Source of the DNA: Longimicrobiales bacterium | GTDB lineage: Bacteria; Gemmatimonadota; Gemmatimonadetes; Longimicrobiales; Gaopeijiaceae | NCBI GenBank assembly: GCA_028284495.1 | Contig: JANQRP010000002.1 | Span: forward strand, 124,001 to 188,000 | Reading direction: 5' to 3' | DNA length: 64,000 nucleotides | Part shown: one piece after another, positions 44,951 to 54,005 of the stretch | Layout of the letters: every line of letters begins with the position of its first letter | Numbering within the stretch: the first letter of the stretch is position 1 | Program-made: the position numbers and the translations under genes | The notes under the pieces: model-generated | Databases searched by the model: none | What the model was told of the DNA's origin: nothing | What the model saw: the letters and a program-made list of their open reading frames with translations, nothing else

Positions 44951-45241
44951 GGCGTCGATCTGGTGAGAGCGGGTGTTCGATGCGGTCGTGCTACCCTACG
45001 CAACTGCTCTGCGCTCCGCCATGCGCGGACACGCCAGATCGCGCGCCTCCCCGCGGGGCATCACGGCCAAGCCACCTCGCGCTCGCGCGGGGGCCCGCAC
45101 CGACGCATTCTTGGGAATTCGCTGCCCTCTCAGCACTGCGGCCCCACCACTCAGACCCGCAAGCTCCCATGCTCCGCCCCTACATGGTCTCATACTCGCC
45201 GCCGCCTTCCCGGTGCTCACACCCCGAGTGCGGATAGGTCC

Positions 45242-46378
45242 GTGAGGACGGCGGGCAGGCTGATGGGGATGGCCACGGTGGCGGCCGTTCTCGTGGGCTG
45301 CGGTGAGGCGCCCGGCTCGGGCGACCCCACGGTCGCTCCCCCCGAGTACCGGCTCGACCCGATCGTCCGGATCGGCGCGCTTGCGGACGCGCCGCCCGAG
45401 CACCTGTTCTCCTTCGTGATCGGACTCGACGTCGATCAGGTCGCCGGGGAGATCTACGTCTCGGATCGGGACGCGCGGGAAATCCGGGTGTTCTCGCGCG
45501 CGGGGGAATTCCTGCGCCGGATCGGCGGCCCGGGAGACGGGCCCGCCGAGTTCGACCGTGCACCGGAGTTCGGCGTCGCGGGCGACACGCTGGTCGCCCT
45601 CGACCGGAGCGGCCTGCACCTGTTCCGGACCGACGGACGTCACCTCCGGACGGAGTCGTATCGCACGGTCAGCCAGGCGACGGTGTGGGGCTCGGTGGAG
45701 AGGACCCGCTCAGGGTGGCGCGCGACCACGCTGGAGCTCGGCGGAGCGCCCGACGCGCCCCCGTACGCCCGACTCTACGGAATGGATTTCTCGGAGATGC
45801 AGCTCTCGGAGCCGCTCGCGGAGGTGGAGTTGCCCCCACGACAGGACATCTACCTGCAGCAGAGGAACCTCGTGACGGCCGGCGACGGCTGGATCGTCTC
45901 GGACGAGCTCGACTACCGCCTGGTCCGCTACCGCCCGGATGCGCCTCCGGACACCCTCGAGTTCGACGTTACCCCGATCGTGCCGACCCCCGCCGCCTTC
46001 GACGCCTGGGGGGAGGCGCAGCGGATCGAGTGCATGGAGTACCGGGAGGGCGCCTGGTGCGACGAACAGATCCCCGGGTGGGTGGACAACATGCGCGCGA
46101 TCGGTCTGCCGCCGGTCCGCCCGGTGATCGGAATGATCCGGGTGTCGCCGGAGGGTGACCTCCTCGTCGAACGGAAGGACCTCGACCCGGAGCCCTTCGC
46201 CCACCGGTCGCCCCGGCGCTGGGACGTGATCCGCGATGGGCAGATCGTGGGCCGGCTCCGGACCCCGGAGCGGTTCCGGGCGAGCTGGTTCGGCGGGGAC
46301 GAGATCTGGGCCGCCGAGACCGACGACCTCGGCGTCGACTACGTCGTCGGGTACCGCGTGATCCCGCCTGGCGCATGA
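45242..46378 (+). CDS. Six-bladed beta-propeller lipoprotein
   Basis: The 378-aa protein starts best at GTG 45242 (VRTAGRLMGMATVAAVLVGC), giving a short signal peptide with lipobox VLVGC. Propeller motifs follow: VAGEIYVSDRDAREIRVF, GGPGDGPAEFDRAPEFGV, DTLVALDRSGLHLF and EGDLLVERKDL. It is a paralogue-like architecture to 6002-7276 and 12479-13771. Its last codons overlap the start of the lytic transglycosylase gene (ATGA), suggesting joint expression and a possible cell-wall context. Confidence 0.78.
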   Translation: MRTAGRLMGMATVAAVLVGCGEAPGSGDPTVAPPEYRLDPIVRIGALADAPPEHLFSFVIGLDVDQVAGEIYVSDRDAREIRVFSRAGEFLRRIGGPGDGPAEFDRAPEFGVAGDTLVALDRSGLHLFRTDGRHLRTESYRTVSQATVWGSVERTRSGWRATTLELGGAPDAPPYARLYGMDFSEMQLSEPLAEVELPPRQDIYLQQRNLVTAGDGWIVSDELDYRLVRYRPDAPPDTLEFDVTPIVPTPAAFDAWGEAQRIECMEYREGAWCDEQIPGWVDNMRAIGLPPVRPVIGMIRVSPEGDLLVERKDLDPEPFAHRSPRRWDVIRDGQIVGRLRTPERFRASWFGGDEIWAAETDDLGVDYVVGYRVIPPGA

Positions 46379-47610
46379 GGGCGGCCGCCGATCCGACCGT
46401 GCGCCGGCTCCTCGCCGGGGCGCTCCTGATCGCGTGCGCCGCCTGCGAGATGGCGCCGCCGGAGGAAGCCCCCGACGAGGCCCCGGCCATCCCCGCCGAC
46501 GTCATGGTCGCGGCCAGCCCCGCGCCGTCGCTGCTCGACGACGCCGACCCCTCGTCGCTGCGGACGGCCGTGGGGCGCAGCCTCGAGTGGGTCGGCCGAC
46601 TCCCGGCCGACTCGCTCCTCGACTTCGGTGTGCGACGGGTGCCCGCCGGCGCGATGCGGCAAAGCCTCGACGCGCTGCAGACCTTCCTCGCGGGAGAGCC
46701 CGATCCGGCGGCGCTGGCCGCGTGGGTGGCGGAGCGGTTCGAGGTGGTGGAGTCGGTGGGCGGCGCGGAGGGCGACGTCCTCTACACCGGCTACTACGAA
46801 CCCATCATCCCCGGGGCACGCGAGCGCACCGACCGGGCGACCATCCCCGTATACGGCGCACCGGACGACCTCGTCCGGGTCCGGTTGACCGACTTCAACC
46901 CGGCTCTGCCGCAGGAGACGCTCACCGGGCGCTTGGACGGCGGCAGCCTCGTCCCCTACTGGACGCGCAACGAGATCCAGTCGGCGAAGGCGCTCGCCGG
47001 GCGCGGGCTGGAGATCGCGTGGGTCGAGGACCGTGTGGACCTCTTCTTCGTCGAGGTCCAGGGGAGCGGCGCGATCCGCTTCCCGGACGGCGGCGAACTC
47101 GGCATCTCGTACGCCGCCAGCAACGGACGGCCCTACCGGAGCATCGGTCGCCTCCTCATCGACGACGGGCTCGTGCCCGAGGAGGAGATGTCGATGCAGG
47201 CGATCCGGAGCTATCTGGCCGAAGAGCCCGACGACGTCGCCCGCGTGCTCGACTACAACGAGTCCTACGTCTTCTTCCGCCCCCGCACGACCCCACCCAT
47301 CGGCGCGCTCGGCGTACCGGTCACCCCCGGCCGCAGCATCGCGACCGACCTGCGGCTCTTCCCCCGAGGCGCGCTCGCCTTCATCGAGACGACCCGTCCG
47401 GCCCTGGACTCGACCGGCGCGGTCATCGACGGGCCGCCGCTCGGCCGGTTCATGCTGAACCAGGACACGGGTGGGGCGATCCGGGGGGCCGGACGCGTGG
47501 ACGTGTTCTGGGGGCGGGGCGAAGAGGCCGCGGAGACGGCGGGGCGGATGCAGCAGCGGGGGCGGCTCTTCTTTCTGGTGCCGCGAGGGGATGGGCCGGA
47601 GCCGGAGTAA
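46375..47610 (+). CDS. mltA: Membrane-bound lytic murein transglycosylase A
   Basis: The 411-aa lipoprotein (lipobox LIACAAC) cleaves peptidoglycan glycan strands to 1,6-anhydro-muropeptides. The MltA domain is evident: LYTGYYEPIIPGARE, YWTRNEIQSAKALAGRG, FFVEVQGSGAIRFPDGGEL and the 3D domain with the catalytic Asp region FMLNQDTGGAIRGAGRVDVFWG (given here in part: NQDTGGAIRGAGRVDVFWG). Its length is normal for the family. The start overlaps the stop of the propeller lipoprotein by 4 bp. Confidence 0.93.
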   Translation: MRAAADPTVRRLLAGALLIACAACEMAPPEEAPDEAPAIPADVMVAASPAPSLLDDADPSSLRTAVGRSLEWVGRLPADSLLDFGVRRVPAGAMRQSLDALQTFLAGEPDPAALAAWVAERFEVVESVGGAEGDVLYTGYYEPIIPGARERTDRATIPVYGAPDDLVRVRLTDFNPALPQETLTGRLDGGSLVPYWTRNEIQSAKALAGRGLEIAWVEDRVDLFFVEVQGSGAIRFPDGGELGISYAASNGRPYRSIGRLLIDDGLVPEEEMSMQAIRSYLAEEPDDVARVLDYNESYVFFRPRTTPPIGALGVPVTPGRSIATDLRLFPRGALAFIETTRPALDSTGAVIDGPPLGRFMLNQDTGGAIRGAGRVDVFWGRGEEAAETAGRMQQRGRLFFLVPRGDGPEPE

Positions 47611-47630
47611 GCAGCTGACCCGTCAGCTGC
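47611..47630. terminator. Palindrome between convergent genes, likely bidirectional terminator
   Basis: GCAGCTGACCCGTCAGCTGC follows the mltA stop codon without a gap. It can form an 8-bp perfect stem with a CCCG loop and lies 23 bp from the convergent gene end at 47654. There is no U tract, so it may act as a barrier or Rho-type terminator for both strands. Confidence 0.55.
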
Positions 47631-47653
47631 ATGTTCGCCCCACGATCGCGTTC

Positions 47654-48958
47654 TCAGCCAGACGGCGGGCTATCGCCATCGCCCCATTCATCCCGGGTCT
47701 CCAACCCAAACAGTGAACCCGTTTCGACGTTCAGCAAGAGGATGCCGTCGGGAGTGAGCTCGGTCCGGCCCGTGAGTCGAACGATCGCGGAGTCGCGACC
47801 CACGGCCGCAACGTGCTCCGCCCACTCGGGCGGTAGCGACAGGCCACTCGCGTCAGCGGGGCCGGAGAGGAGGAGGTGCACGTCGCCCGTGCTCGGGTCG
47901 GAGAGCCAGTCGGGCGGCGTCTCGGACTCGATGCGCAGGACGCCCGGCTGGTCGGTGGGGACGGCCCGTACCGCGGCCAGGCGAGCCTCCCCCTCCGCCC
48001 GGCCTACGAACCCCGCGTTGCCTTCCGGAGAAAGCGACCGCATGTACTCGTTCGGCGCGGTCAACCTGGGCGCCGTTGACGGGGTGCGCGGGCAGTTCGG
48101 GATCCTCTTCCGCACGGGGAGGTCCGATGTGCCCCGGACGCGGCGCGTGATCACCTTGGGATGCGGCGGGCCCGGGTTCATACGATCCTCCGGCTGGATC
48201 TTCCACACGTAGCGATACGTCGCTTCGACGTGGCACCCGCTGATCCGTATCGGCGTTACGAGCTCGAGGACGATCTTGTACTTGAACGAGTAGCGCGGGT
48301 CCTGAAAGATCTTCCGCTCCTTCTCGCGCTGTGCCCTCTCCTGCTCCGTCAGCCCCGGGTCGTCTGCACCGGCCTCGAGCTCAGGCATGGAGCCGGCACC
48401 GCCGGGGTAGAGGTCGGGCGAAACGTCGATGAGGTCCTGCGGCATCCAGAACCACGGACTTCCGTCCGCCGGGAGCGGGGGTGGCTCCTTGGGAAATGGG
48501 TTGTCCGCCTTGCGCTCTAGAAGGAGCTTCGGCGTGTCCGCGCCGCAGAAGAGCACCCACGCGCGGACCGGGTCCGACTTGCGTCGAATCGAGAAGAGGA
48601 GTTCCGGCGAGACGTCGGTCAGGTACTTCCTCGTCTCGATCACGGTCTCCTTCGCGAATTCGTAGACCTCGCAGTTGGGTGCGACGAACGCAGCCGGCAT
48701 CCGCCTGGGTTCCTCGGGCTCGACGTAGCGCACGATTCGCCGGACAACGACACGGATGGCGAGGCCACCGGGCACCTTGTCGTTGACCAGCATCTGGGCC
48801 AGCCGGACCCGCAGTGGATCGTCGAGTGGGACGAAGTCCGGGTGCAACTCGACGTCGTGCTCCTGGTCGAGCGCGTCGTATACGTTGCTCAGTTCCGTTG
48901 CGTGCTCTGCAAAGAACGAGTCCTCGATGACTCGCCCCGTCCCGGTCGTGTACGGCAT
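47654..48958 (-). CDS. Protein of unknown function, partner of the giant protein
   Basis: The 434-aa protein has no signal peptide, transmembrane helix or recognised domain. The N-terminal 230 residues are mixed alpha/beta with a charged ending (EQERAQREKERKIFQDPRYSF); a strand-rich segment VLELVTPIRISGCHVEATYR and a C-terminal part with GDVHLLLSGPADASGL and GILLLNVETGSLFGLE follow. Its ATG lies 10 bp after the stop of the giant gene, and the ribosome site AAGGAAG overlaps that stop, so the two are translationally coupled. It could be an accessory, chaperone or protective protein for the giant product (inference). Confidence 0.7.
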   Translation of the reverse strand: MPYTTGTGRVIEDSFFAEHATELSNVYDALDQEHDVELHPDFVPLDDPLRVRLAQMLVNDKVPGGLAIRVVVRRIVRYVEPEEPRRMPAAFVAPNCEVYEFAKETVIETRKYLTDVSPELLFSIRRKSDPVRAWVLFCGADTPKLLLERKADNPFPKEPPPLPADGSPWFWMPQDLIDVSPDLYPGGAGSMPELEAGADDPGLTEQERAQREKERKIFQDPRYSFKYKIVLELVTPIRISGCHVEATYRYVWKIQPEDRMNPGPPHPKVITRRVRGTSDLPVRKRIPNCPRTPSTAPRLTAPNEYMRSLSPEGNAGFVGRAEGEARLAAVRAVPTDQPGVLRIESETPPDWLSDPSTGDVHLLLSGPADASGLSLPPEWAEHVAAVGRDSAIVRLTGRTELTPDGILLLNVETGSLFGLETRDEWGDGDSPPSG

Positions 48959-48968
48959 GGTCGCTTCC

Positions 48969-51900
48969 TTAGACGATGAAGATTCGAACGTCGATCAGCG
49001 GTGCGGCGTCGGGCAGCCTCTCGTTCCCCCAGTCGCTCAGCGCCTGGCCGAGGCGGGTCATCCGGTCCCGAACCCGGTTCCGTGCGCGGCCGCTCGCGGG
49101 CAGCTGAAGACGCCTCGAGTCGATCACCACGATGTAGCGGCCGTTGAGTGATCGATTGCTGCCGTCGACCCACCCGGCGTCGTTGTAGCGAAGGAAGGTC
49201 TTCTTGGCCTGTTTCTCGATCCGGGCCACGACGGCTGCCCAGCTCTGGTAGCTCTTGAACTCGAGCATCGTCCCGTCCATCAGGACCTGGTCGATCGCCT
49301 GCGCGAGCGACCGCTCCGGCACGACGCCCCCCGGCGGAACGAGAATCGAGCGGGGGGTCACCGCCGACATGTCCTCGAACAGACGGATCGGACTGCTCAC
49401 GAGCCCCAGCAGCTCCTGTCCGACGCTGGGGTGCTGATTGACGACGAGCGCGTTGAACCTCAAGGCCCAGTGCGCGCCCAGGTACTTCGCCGGACTTTCC
49501 ACCAGGTCGGCGAGGATCGAGTGAAACCCGACATTCCGCATCAGTGCGATCCGGATGTCCTCGCGGCCTGAAATACGAAGGAACTGGTCGAACGCCGCCT
49601 GCGCCTGCGCCGGCCCCACCTGCTGGCGAAGCCACCTCATCTGGAGTGCCGCCAACGCGGCGTGGTCGGACCCCGCCGCCGCGAGCTCCGCCATGCGGGC
49701 CTGAGTGCGGACGATGTGATCGGCGAGCTCCTGCAGGTCGACCGCCGGGATGACCCGCCGAGACGCGGCGCCGACGGCCTGCTGCATCGTCGCAACCGAG
49801 TGCGCAGCCACGAACCCGCGACCAGGATTCCGATCCAGGCTGGCGGCGACCCTCGCGTGGTACGCGAGCTGCTCACCGAGCCAGGCGATGTCCTGTTGAA
49901 CCGCGACCGCGCCGGGGTCGAGCCGACCTGCCGCGAGACGCGCGATCCGGTCCTCGATCAACACCGAGGAGAGCTTGTCGACCTCCAGAATGGACTCCCA
50001 CGCCACGCTCCCCGGTGGCGGCTCGCCGAACCGACCGACCCACCGACGAAGCCTCGCGAGAATGCCTCGCGCCTCGTGCGCCCGCTGGGTGTACTCGTCC
50101 ATTCGGCGCAGGGTGGCGACGTGGGACGCTACATCCGCCTGCGTGGCCCCGCTTGCGACACGCACCGAAAGTCCGCTGACGAACCCGAGCTCATCGATCT
50201 CGTACATGAGCCGGACCTCCGCCGCAGCTCCGGCGGGGGCCGGTGGGAAGGTCGGATCCACCACGACGGGAATCCGGTCCCGGAGGTCGCTCGGGACGGC
50301 GTCCGCGAGGTCGGCGCTCCCCTCAGCGGCGCGGGCGGCCGCTCGCTCGGCTCGCCCGAGCGCCGCTGCCTGCTCCTCGAGGGCGTCGGCTGCCTGGAGA
50401 AGCCGGGCCGTGCGGGAATCCACCACCCCATCGGCCTCGCGCGCGACCAGCCGCGCGTCGAAGATCGCGACCAGCAGGTCGCGCTGGTCGTCCGCATCCA
50501 TGCGCCTCAGCTCGTCGAGTCCGCCGGACTCGAATCGACCCAACAGGCGGGTCGCGCGAGCCCGCGCGAGGGCGATACTTGCGTTGCCCAGGACATCGGC
50601 GAGGTCACCCGCGGCGCCCAGCGCCGTGAGCCCGGCCGTGGCGATCAACGCCCAGAGCGGGAGCTCCTTCGCCTGGGCAACCGAGAACCGGTCGCGGCCG
50701 ATCACGGGACTGGCGCCCAATGCGAAGGTCATCTCTCGGTGCTGGTCGTACAGCGACAGCCCGAATTCGGCGAGGTCGAAGGCGCCCATTCCGGCGGCCA
50801 CCAGGGCGCGCAGGAGTCCCGCCGGAAGGAAGAGCGGCACGACCGCCGCGGCGGCCATCAGCACATTCGTGTCCGCGGAGGCGAGGTCCTGGTTCGCCTG
50901 CAGGAGTTCGGCGACGTACTTCACATCGCCGACCCACCGGACTCCGTTCTCGTCCGTCCGGTACAGGTAGTCACCAGAGGCCGAGGAGATATCGGTCCTC
51001 CGGGCGAGCAGGGGCATCGCCCGCGATACGACCGACTGGAAGCCGTGGCCGGTCAGCTTCAGCAGTTCCTCGATGTCGTCGTCCGCGACCCCGACGGCGT
51101 GATCGTGCGCCTCCTCGACCGCGTCGAGCAGCGTCCGGATCGCGCGGCGGGACTTCGCGCGCGCGAAGTCCATGGCGGCTGCCTTCGTTGCGAATTTCTG
51201 CCGCAACTGCCCGATCGCGATCGCGCGCCGCAGCTCGTCGTCGTCCCCATCCGCGTCTTCGACCTCGATCAGGGAGAGCGGATCGGCGCCGCGGACGATC
51301 GAGTCGTACCTCGCCCGCAGGAAGGCGGCGAGATTCTCGTCGCTTGCCAGCGCCTCCCGGAGCTGATCGCGCACAGGTTCGATCATCCGCCGAAACATCT
51401 CACGGAGGAGGAGGGCGGCGCCGTGATTCCCCATCGCGACCTCGGTCGAGCGGATGCCCGGGGAGATCTCGAGGTGCGGAAGCCCCGGTATGCCGACCGG
51501 GATGGAGATATTGTAGTCGAGGTCGGAGTAGCCCCGTACCAGCGGGATGTAGGACACCACCGGGCTACTTGCGACGCCGGGCGGAATGCCGGTCGAAAGC
51601 GTGATCGTGGAGTCCAGCACCACCAGATTGTGGAAGGTCTCGACGACCGTCTCGTCGACGGCGGGTACACCGTGCACGGACGCGGCGACCGAGAGGTGAA
51701 AGGGGTAGTAGGCGCCCAGGAGCGTCGGGATCGTGACGACCTGGGCGCGGGTGACCGGTGAAGCCAGGCGCACGAGCGGCCGCGTCTGCTCGAGCACCAC
51801 TTCGTCGGCCGCCGACTCGATGACGGTCGCGCCGTCGGACGACGAAGGCGCCTCACCCCTCATCGCGATCATCAGCCGCTCGGACCGGTACGTCTTCGGG

Positions 51901-53909
51901 TCGGCGGGAAGCCTGGTCAGCGTGATTCGACGATCGCCGTCGCCACCCAGCTTCAACTCGACGTCGACCGTTTCCAGGTCGATCGTCTCCGCCACCTTGA
52001 GCTGCACGTGGAAGTCCATGTTTCGGACCAGCGACTCGACGGATAACCACACGTCGGGCCACTTGACGTTGCGGACGAAGTCGAGATTCCCCCGGGTGAC
52101 GGGCTCCCGCAGCATCCACTGCGCGTCCCGGCCGTTCACGCGGAAGCTCTTCATGCCGGGAAGCACGCCCTGCTCTGGCACCGCCACGACGAGCAGGGCG
52201 TCGGCGTAGTTCCGCATCTGAAGCGCGGTGGCCTCGCCGCGGGCCTCGGCAAGGAGCTTCCAGGCGTGCTCCCAGAGCGGCTCGAAGATGACGGGTGCGA
52301 GCTGGTAGCTCTGCACGTAGCCGCCGCTGTGCCGGGTCTTCCAGAACCGATCGGGTCGATACGTGATGCGGGTGTCGGTGCTCGGGATATCCGTCTCGGT
52401 CAGGCTCACGGGTAGTACGGTGCCACCCGGGTCGGCCTGACTCCCCTCCTGCGGCAGGTAGTTCCCGACCACCACGAGCACATGGGCGTGGTCCCAGACC
52501 GGATCGGCTTCCGCCCACATCAGAGGTCCCACGAGGCTGTCGTCGTCCCACGCCCCGCGTGCGTCGGTGCGCTGCAGGAAGATCCGCAGCGATGTGCAGA
52601 CGGTGGCAACGGCCAGGATCGAGGACTGCCGGGTCAGAACGAGTGGCGCGCCCGGACCATCCGCAGGATCGACCGGGGCGAGCTGCCCCGAGATCGTCCG
52701 GCCATCGTCGGCGATTCGGGCCACATACCTGCTCGGCCCGTTCGTGAGACCCGCCGGGTGCGCGAGCGGGACGTCGCCGAGAAACCGGAACTGCCCCTGG
52801 AGGGTCAGGTCCTGGTCCTGCCGCGTTCCTGAAAGCAGGGTACCCTCGCCGGCCGCGAAGCTCATCGCGACGCGGTCACCCTCCCCCTCCACGTACACCT
52901 CGTTCCCGAGCGGATCGATCCACACGCCTTCGAAGTCGTCCGGGCCCATGAGAGGAATGTCGTCCGGCCGCGGGTTGGCCGGGTCGATGCGGCCCCGGTC
53001 CTCTAGGCTCTCGATCTGCGTGGACGGGAGTCCGGGCACGACCGAGACCTGGATGCCGGCGCGACCTCTCCGAAGGTTGCGTCTCGTGGGCACGCTGTGC
53101 GGGCTCGCTCGGAACGACTCGAGCAGCGTTGCGGTCGCGGAGAACGAGAAGGTCCCCGCCTCGGGACCCCTGAATCGCCACCCGTCGAACTGCGAGTAGC
53201 CGCTCGACCAGTGAGCCGGGAATCCCGGCGACACGACGATCGGGTCCCGGTCCCAGAGATGATTCTGGAGGCCGGTCGCGGAGTCGTACGGCGTGTGTCG
53301 GTACCGAACCTGCACGCGTTCGTCCGCCGGAACGCGCACCAGCGACCCTGGCGAAACGTCCTGATACGGCGCATTCCCGACCCGCACACGGTACGTGATC
53401 GGCAGCGGATCCGAGAGCGTGATCGCCTTCGGGTCCACGAACTGGACCGACAGTGCACCCGAGAATTCCTCGCCATCCTCGGGGTGCCAGAACGAGTCCA
53501 CCTCGAACCGCGCCCGGAAGGTGAACGACCCGGCACGATCCGGTCGGAAGGTCCACTTCCTGAAGGTCGGACCCGCGGTCTCGACCACGCCCCATCCGGA
53601 GGGGAGCGCCGGTGACACCTGATAGCTCAGAACGCTCGCCGACACATTGCTGGCATGCGACGGGTCGTCATCGAAGAGGAACGCCTGGACCGATGTGCGG
53701 CCACCGTACGGCAGCGGCCCCGGAGCGAGCGGCACGGTCAGCGGCGAAAGCCCGATCGGAATCGCCGGATAGAGGAAGCTCGGCGCACCGTCGACGTGGA
53801 CGTTGAAGGAGACATGTACCGCCACCACACACCCCCCGACGACGTAGCCGCCACTTTCAGTGCGAGTCGCGCACGAAGGGTCGGCGCGACGATTGGCTCC
53901 ACAGGCCAC
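48969..53909 (-). CDS. Giant multidomain protein, possible toxin-like nuclease module
   Basis: The product has up to 1646 aa. I do not recognise the family. Residues about 30-300 are beta-rich and Ig-like; 380-900 are mixed with strand-rich parts; 900-1010 is helical; two strongly hydrophobic stretches follow (about 1016-1053 and 1080-1106), then a long Ala/Arg/Glu-rich helical region to about 1500. The C-terminus holds MDGTMLEFKSYQSW (E1550-x-K1552), a Lys-rich helix and a GRYIVVIDSRRL strand, compatible with a PD-(D/E)xK nuclease core. No signal peptide is seen. Both GTG 53909 and GTG 53825 (with GGGGGG upstream) are possible starts. The layout resembles large polymorphic toxins, but this is inference. 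Confidence 0.75.
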   Translation of the reverse strand: MACGANRRADPSCATRTESGGYVVGGCVVAVHVSFNVHVDGAPSFLYPAIPIGLSPLTVPLAPGPLPYGGRTSVQAFLFDDDPSHASNVSASVLSYQVSPALPSGWGVVETAGPTFRKWTFRPDRAGSFTFRARFEVDSFWHPEDGEEFSGALSVQFVDPKAITLSDPLPITYRVRVGNAPYQDVSPGSLVRVPADERVQVRYRHTPYDSATGLQNHLWDRDPIVVSPGFPAHWSSGYSQFDGWRFRGPEAGTFSFSATATLLESFRASPHSVPTRRNLRRGRAGIQVSVVPGLPSTQIESLEDRGRIDPANPRPDDIPLMGPDDFEGVWIDPLGNEVYVEGEGDRVAMSFAAGEGTLLSGTRQDQDLTLQGQFRFLGDVPLAHPAGLTNGPSRYVARIADDGRTISGQLAPVDPADGPGAPLVLTRQSSILAVATVCTSLRIFLQRTDARGAWDDDSLVGPLMWAEADPVWDHAHVLVVVGNYLPQEGSQADPGGTVLPVSLTETDIPSTDTRITYRPDRFWKTRHSGGYVQSYQLAPVIFEPLWEHAWKLLAEARGEATALQMRNYADALLVVAVPEQGVLPGMKSFRVNGRDAQWMLREPVTRGNLDFVRNVKWPDVWLSVESLVRNMDFHVQLKVAETIDLETVDVELKLGGDGDRRITLTRLPADPKTYRSERLMIAMRGEAPSSSDGATVIESAADEVVLEQTRPLVRLASPVTRAQVVTIPTLLGAYYPFHLSVAASVHGVPAVDETVVETFHNLVVLDSTITLSTGIPPGVASSPVVSYIPLVRGYSDLDYNISIPVGIPGLPHLEISPGIRSTEVAMGNHGAALLLREMFRRMIEPVRDQLREALASDENLAAFLRARYDSIVRGADPLSLIEVEDADGDDDELRRAIAIGQLRQKFATKAAAMDFARAKSRRAIRTLLDAVEEAHDHAVGVADDDIEELLKLTGHGFQSVVSRAMPLLARRTDISSASGDYLYRTDENGVRWVGDVKYVAELLQANQDLASADTNVLMAAAAVVPLFLPAGLLRALVAAGMGAFDLAEFGLSLYDQHREMTFALGASPVIGRDRFSVAQAKELPLWALIATAGLTALGAAGDLADVLGNASIALARARATRLLGRFESGGLDELRRMDADDQRDLLVAIFDARLVAREADGVVDSRTARLLQAADALEEQAAALGRAERAAARAAEGSADLADAVPSDLRDRIPVVVDPTFPPAPAGAAAEVRLMYEIDELGFVSGLSVRVASGATQADVASHVATLRRMDEYTQRAHEARGILARLRRWVGRFGEPPPGSVAWESILEVDKLSSVLIEDRIARLAAGRLDPGAVAVQQDIAWLGEQLAYHARVAASLDRNPGRGFVAAHSVATMQQAVGAASRRVIPAVDLQELADHIVRTQARMAELAAAGSDHAALAALQMRWLRQQVGPAQAQAAFDQFLRISGREDIRIALMRNVGFHSILADLVESPAKYLGAHWALRFNALVVNQHPSVGQELLGLVSSPIRLFEDMSAVTPRSILVPPGGVVPERSLAQAIDQVLMDGTMLEFKSYQSWAAVVARIEKQAKKTFLRYNDAGWVDGSNRSLNGRYIVVIDSRRLQLPASGRARNRVRDRMTRLGQALSDWGNERLPDAAPLIDVRIFIV

Positions 53910-54005
53910 CGTGCGTGAGACTCGCCGGGAGGCGCAAGGCTCGAGTGGCCGTGGGACGTGAAGCCAAGGTGGTGTGGTGGGCCTCGCGGCTAGCGGTGCT
54001 TCGCC

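Noticed and set aside
44951..45241. Possible N-terminal extension or separate gene upstream of the propeller lipoprotein
   Set aside because: The open frame from 44963 gives a basic, motif-free sequence before the signal peptide; a GTG at 45242 explains the lipoprotein better.
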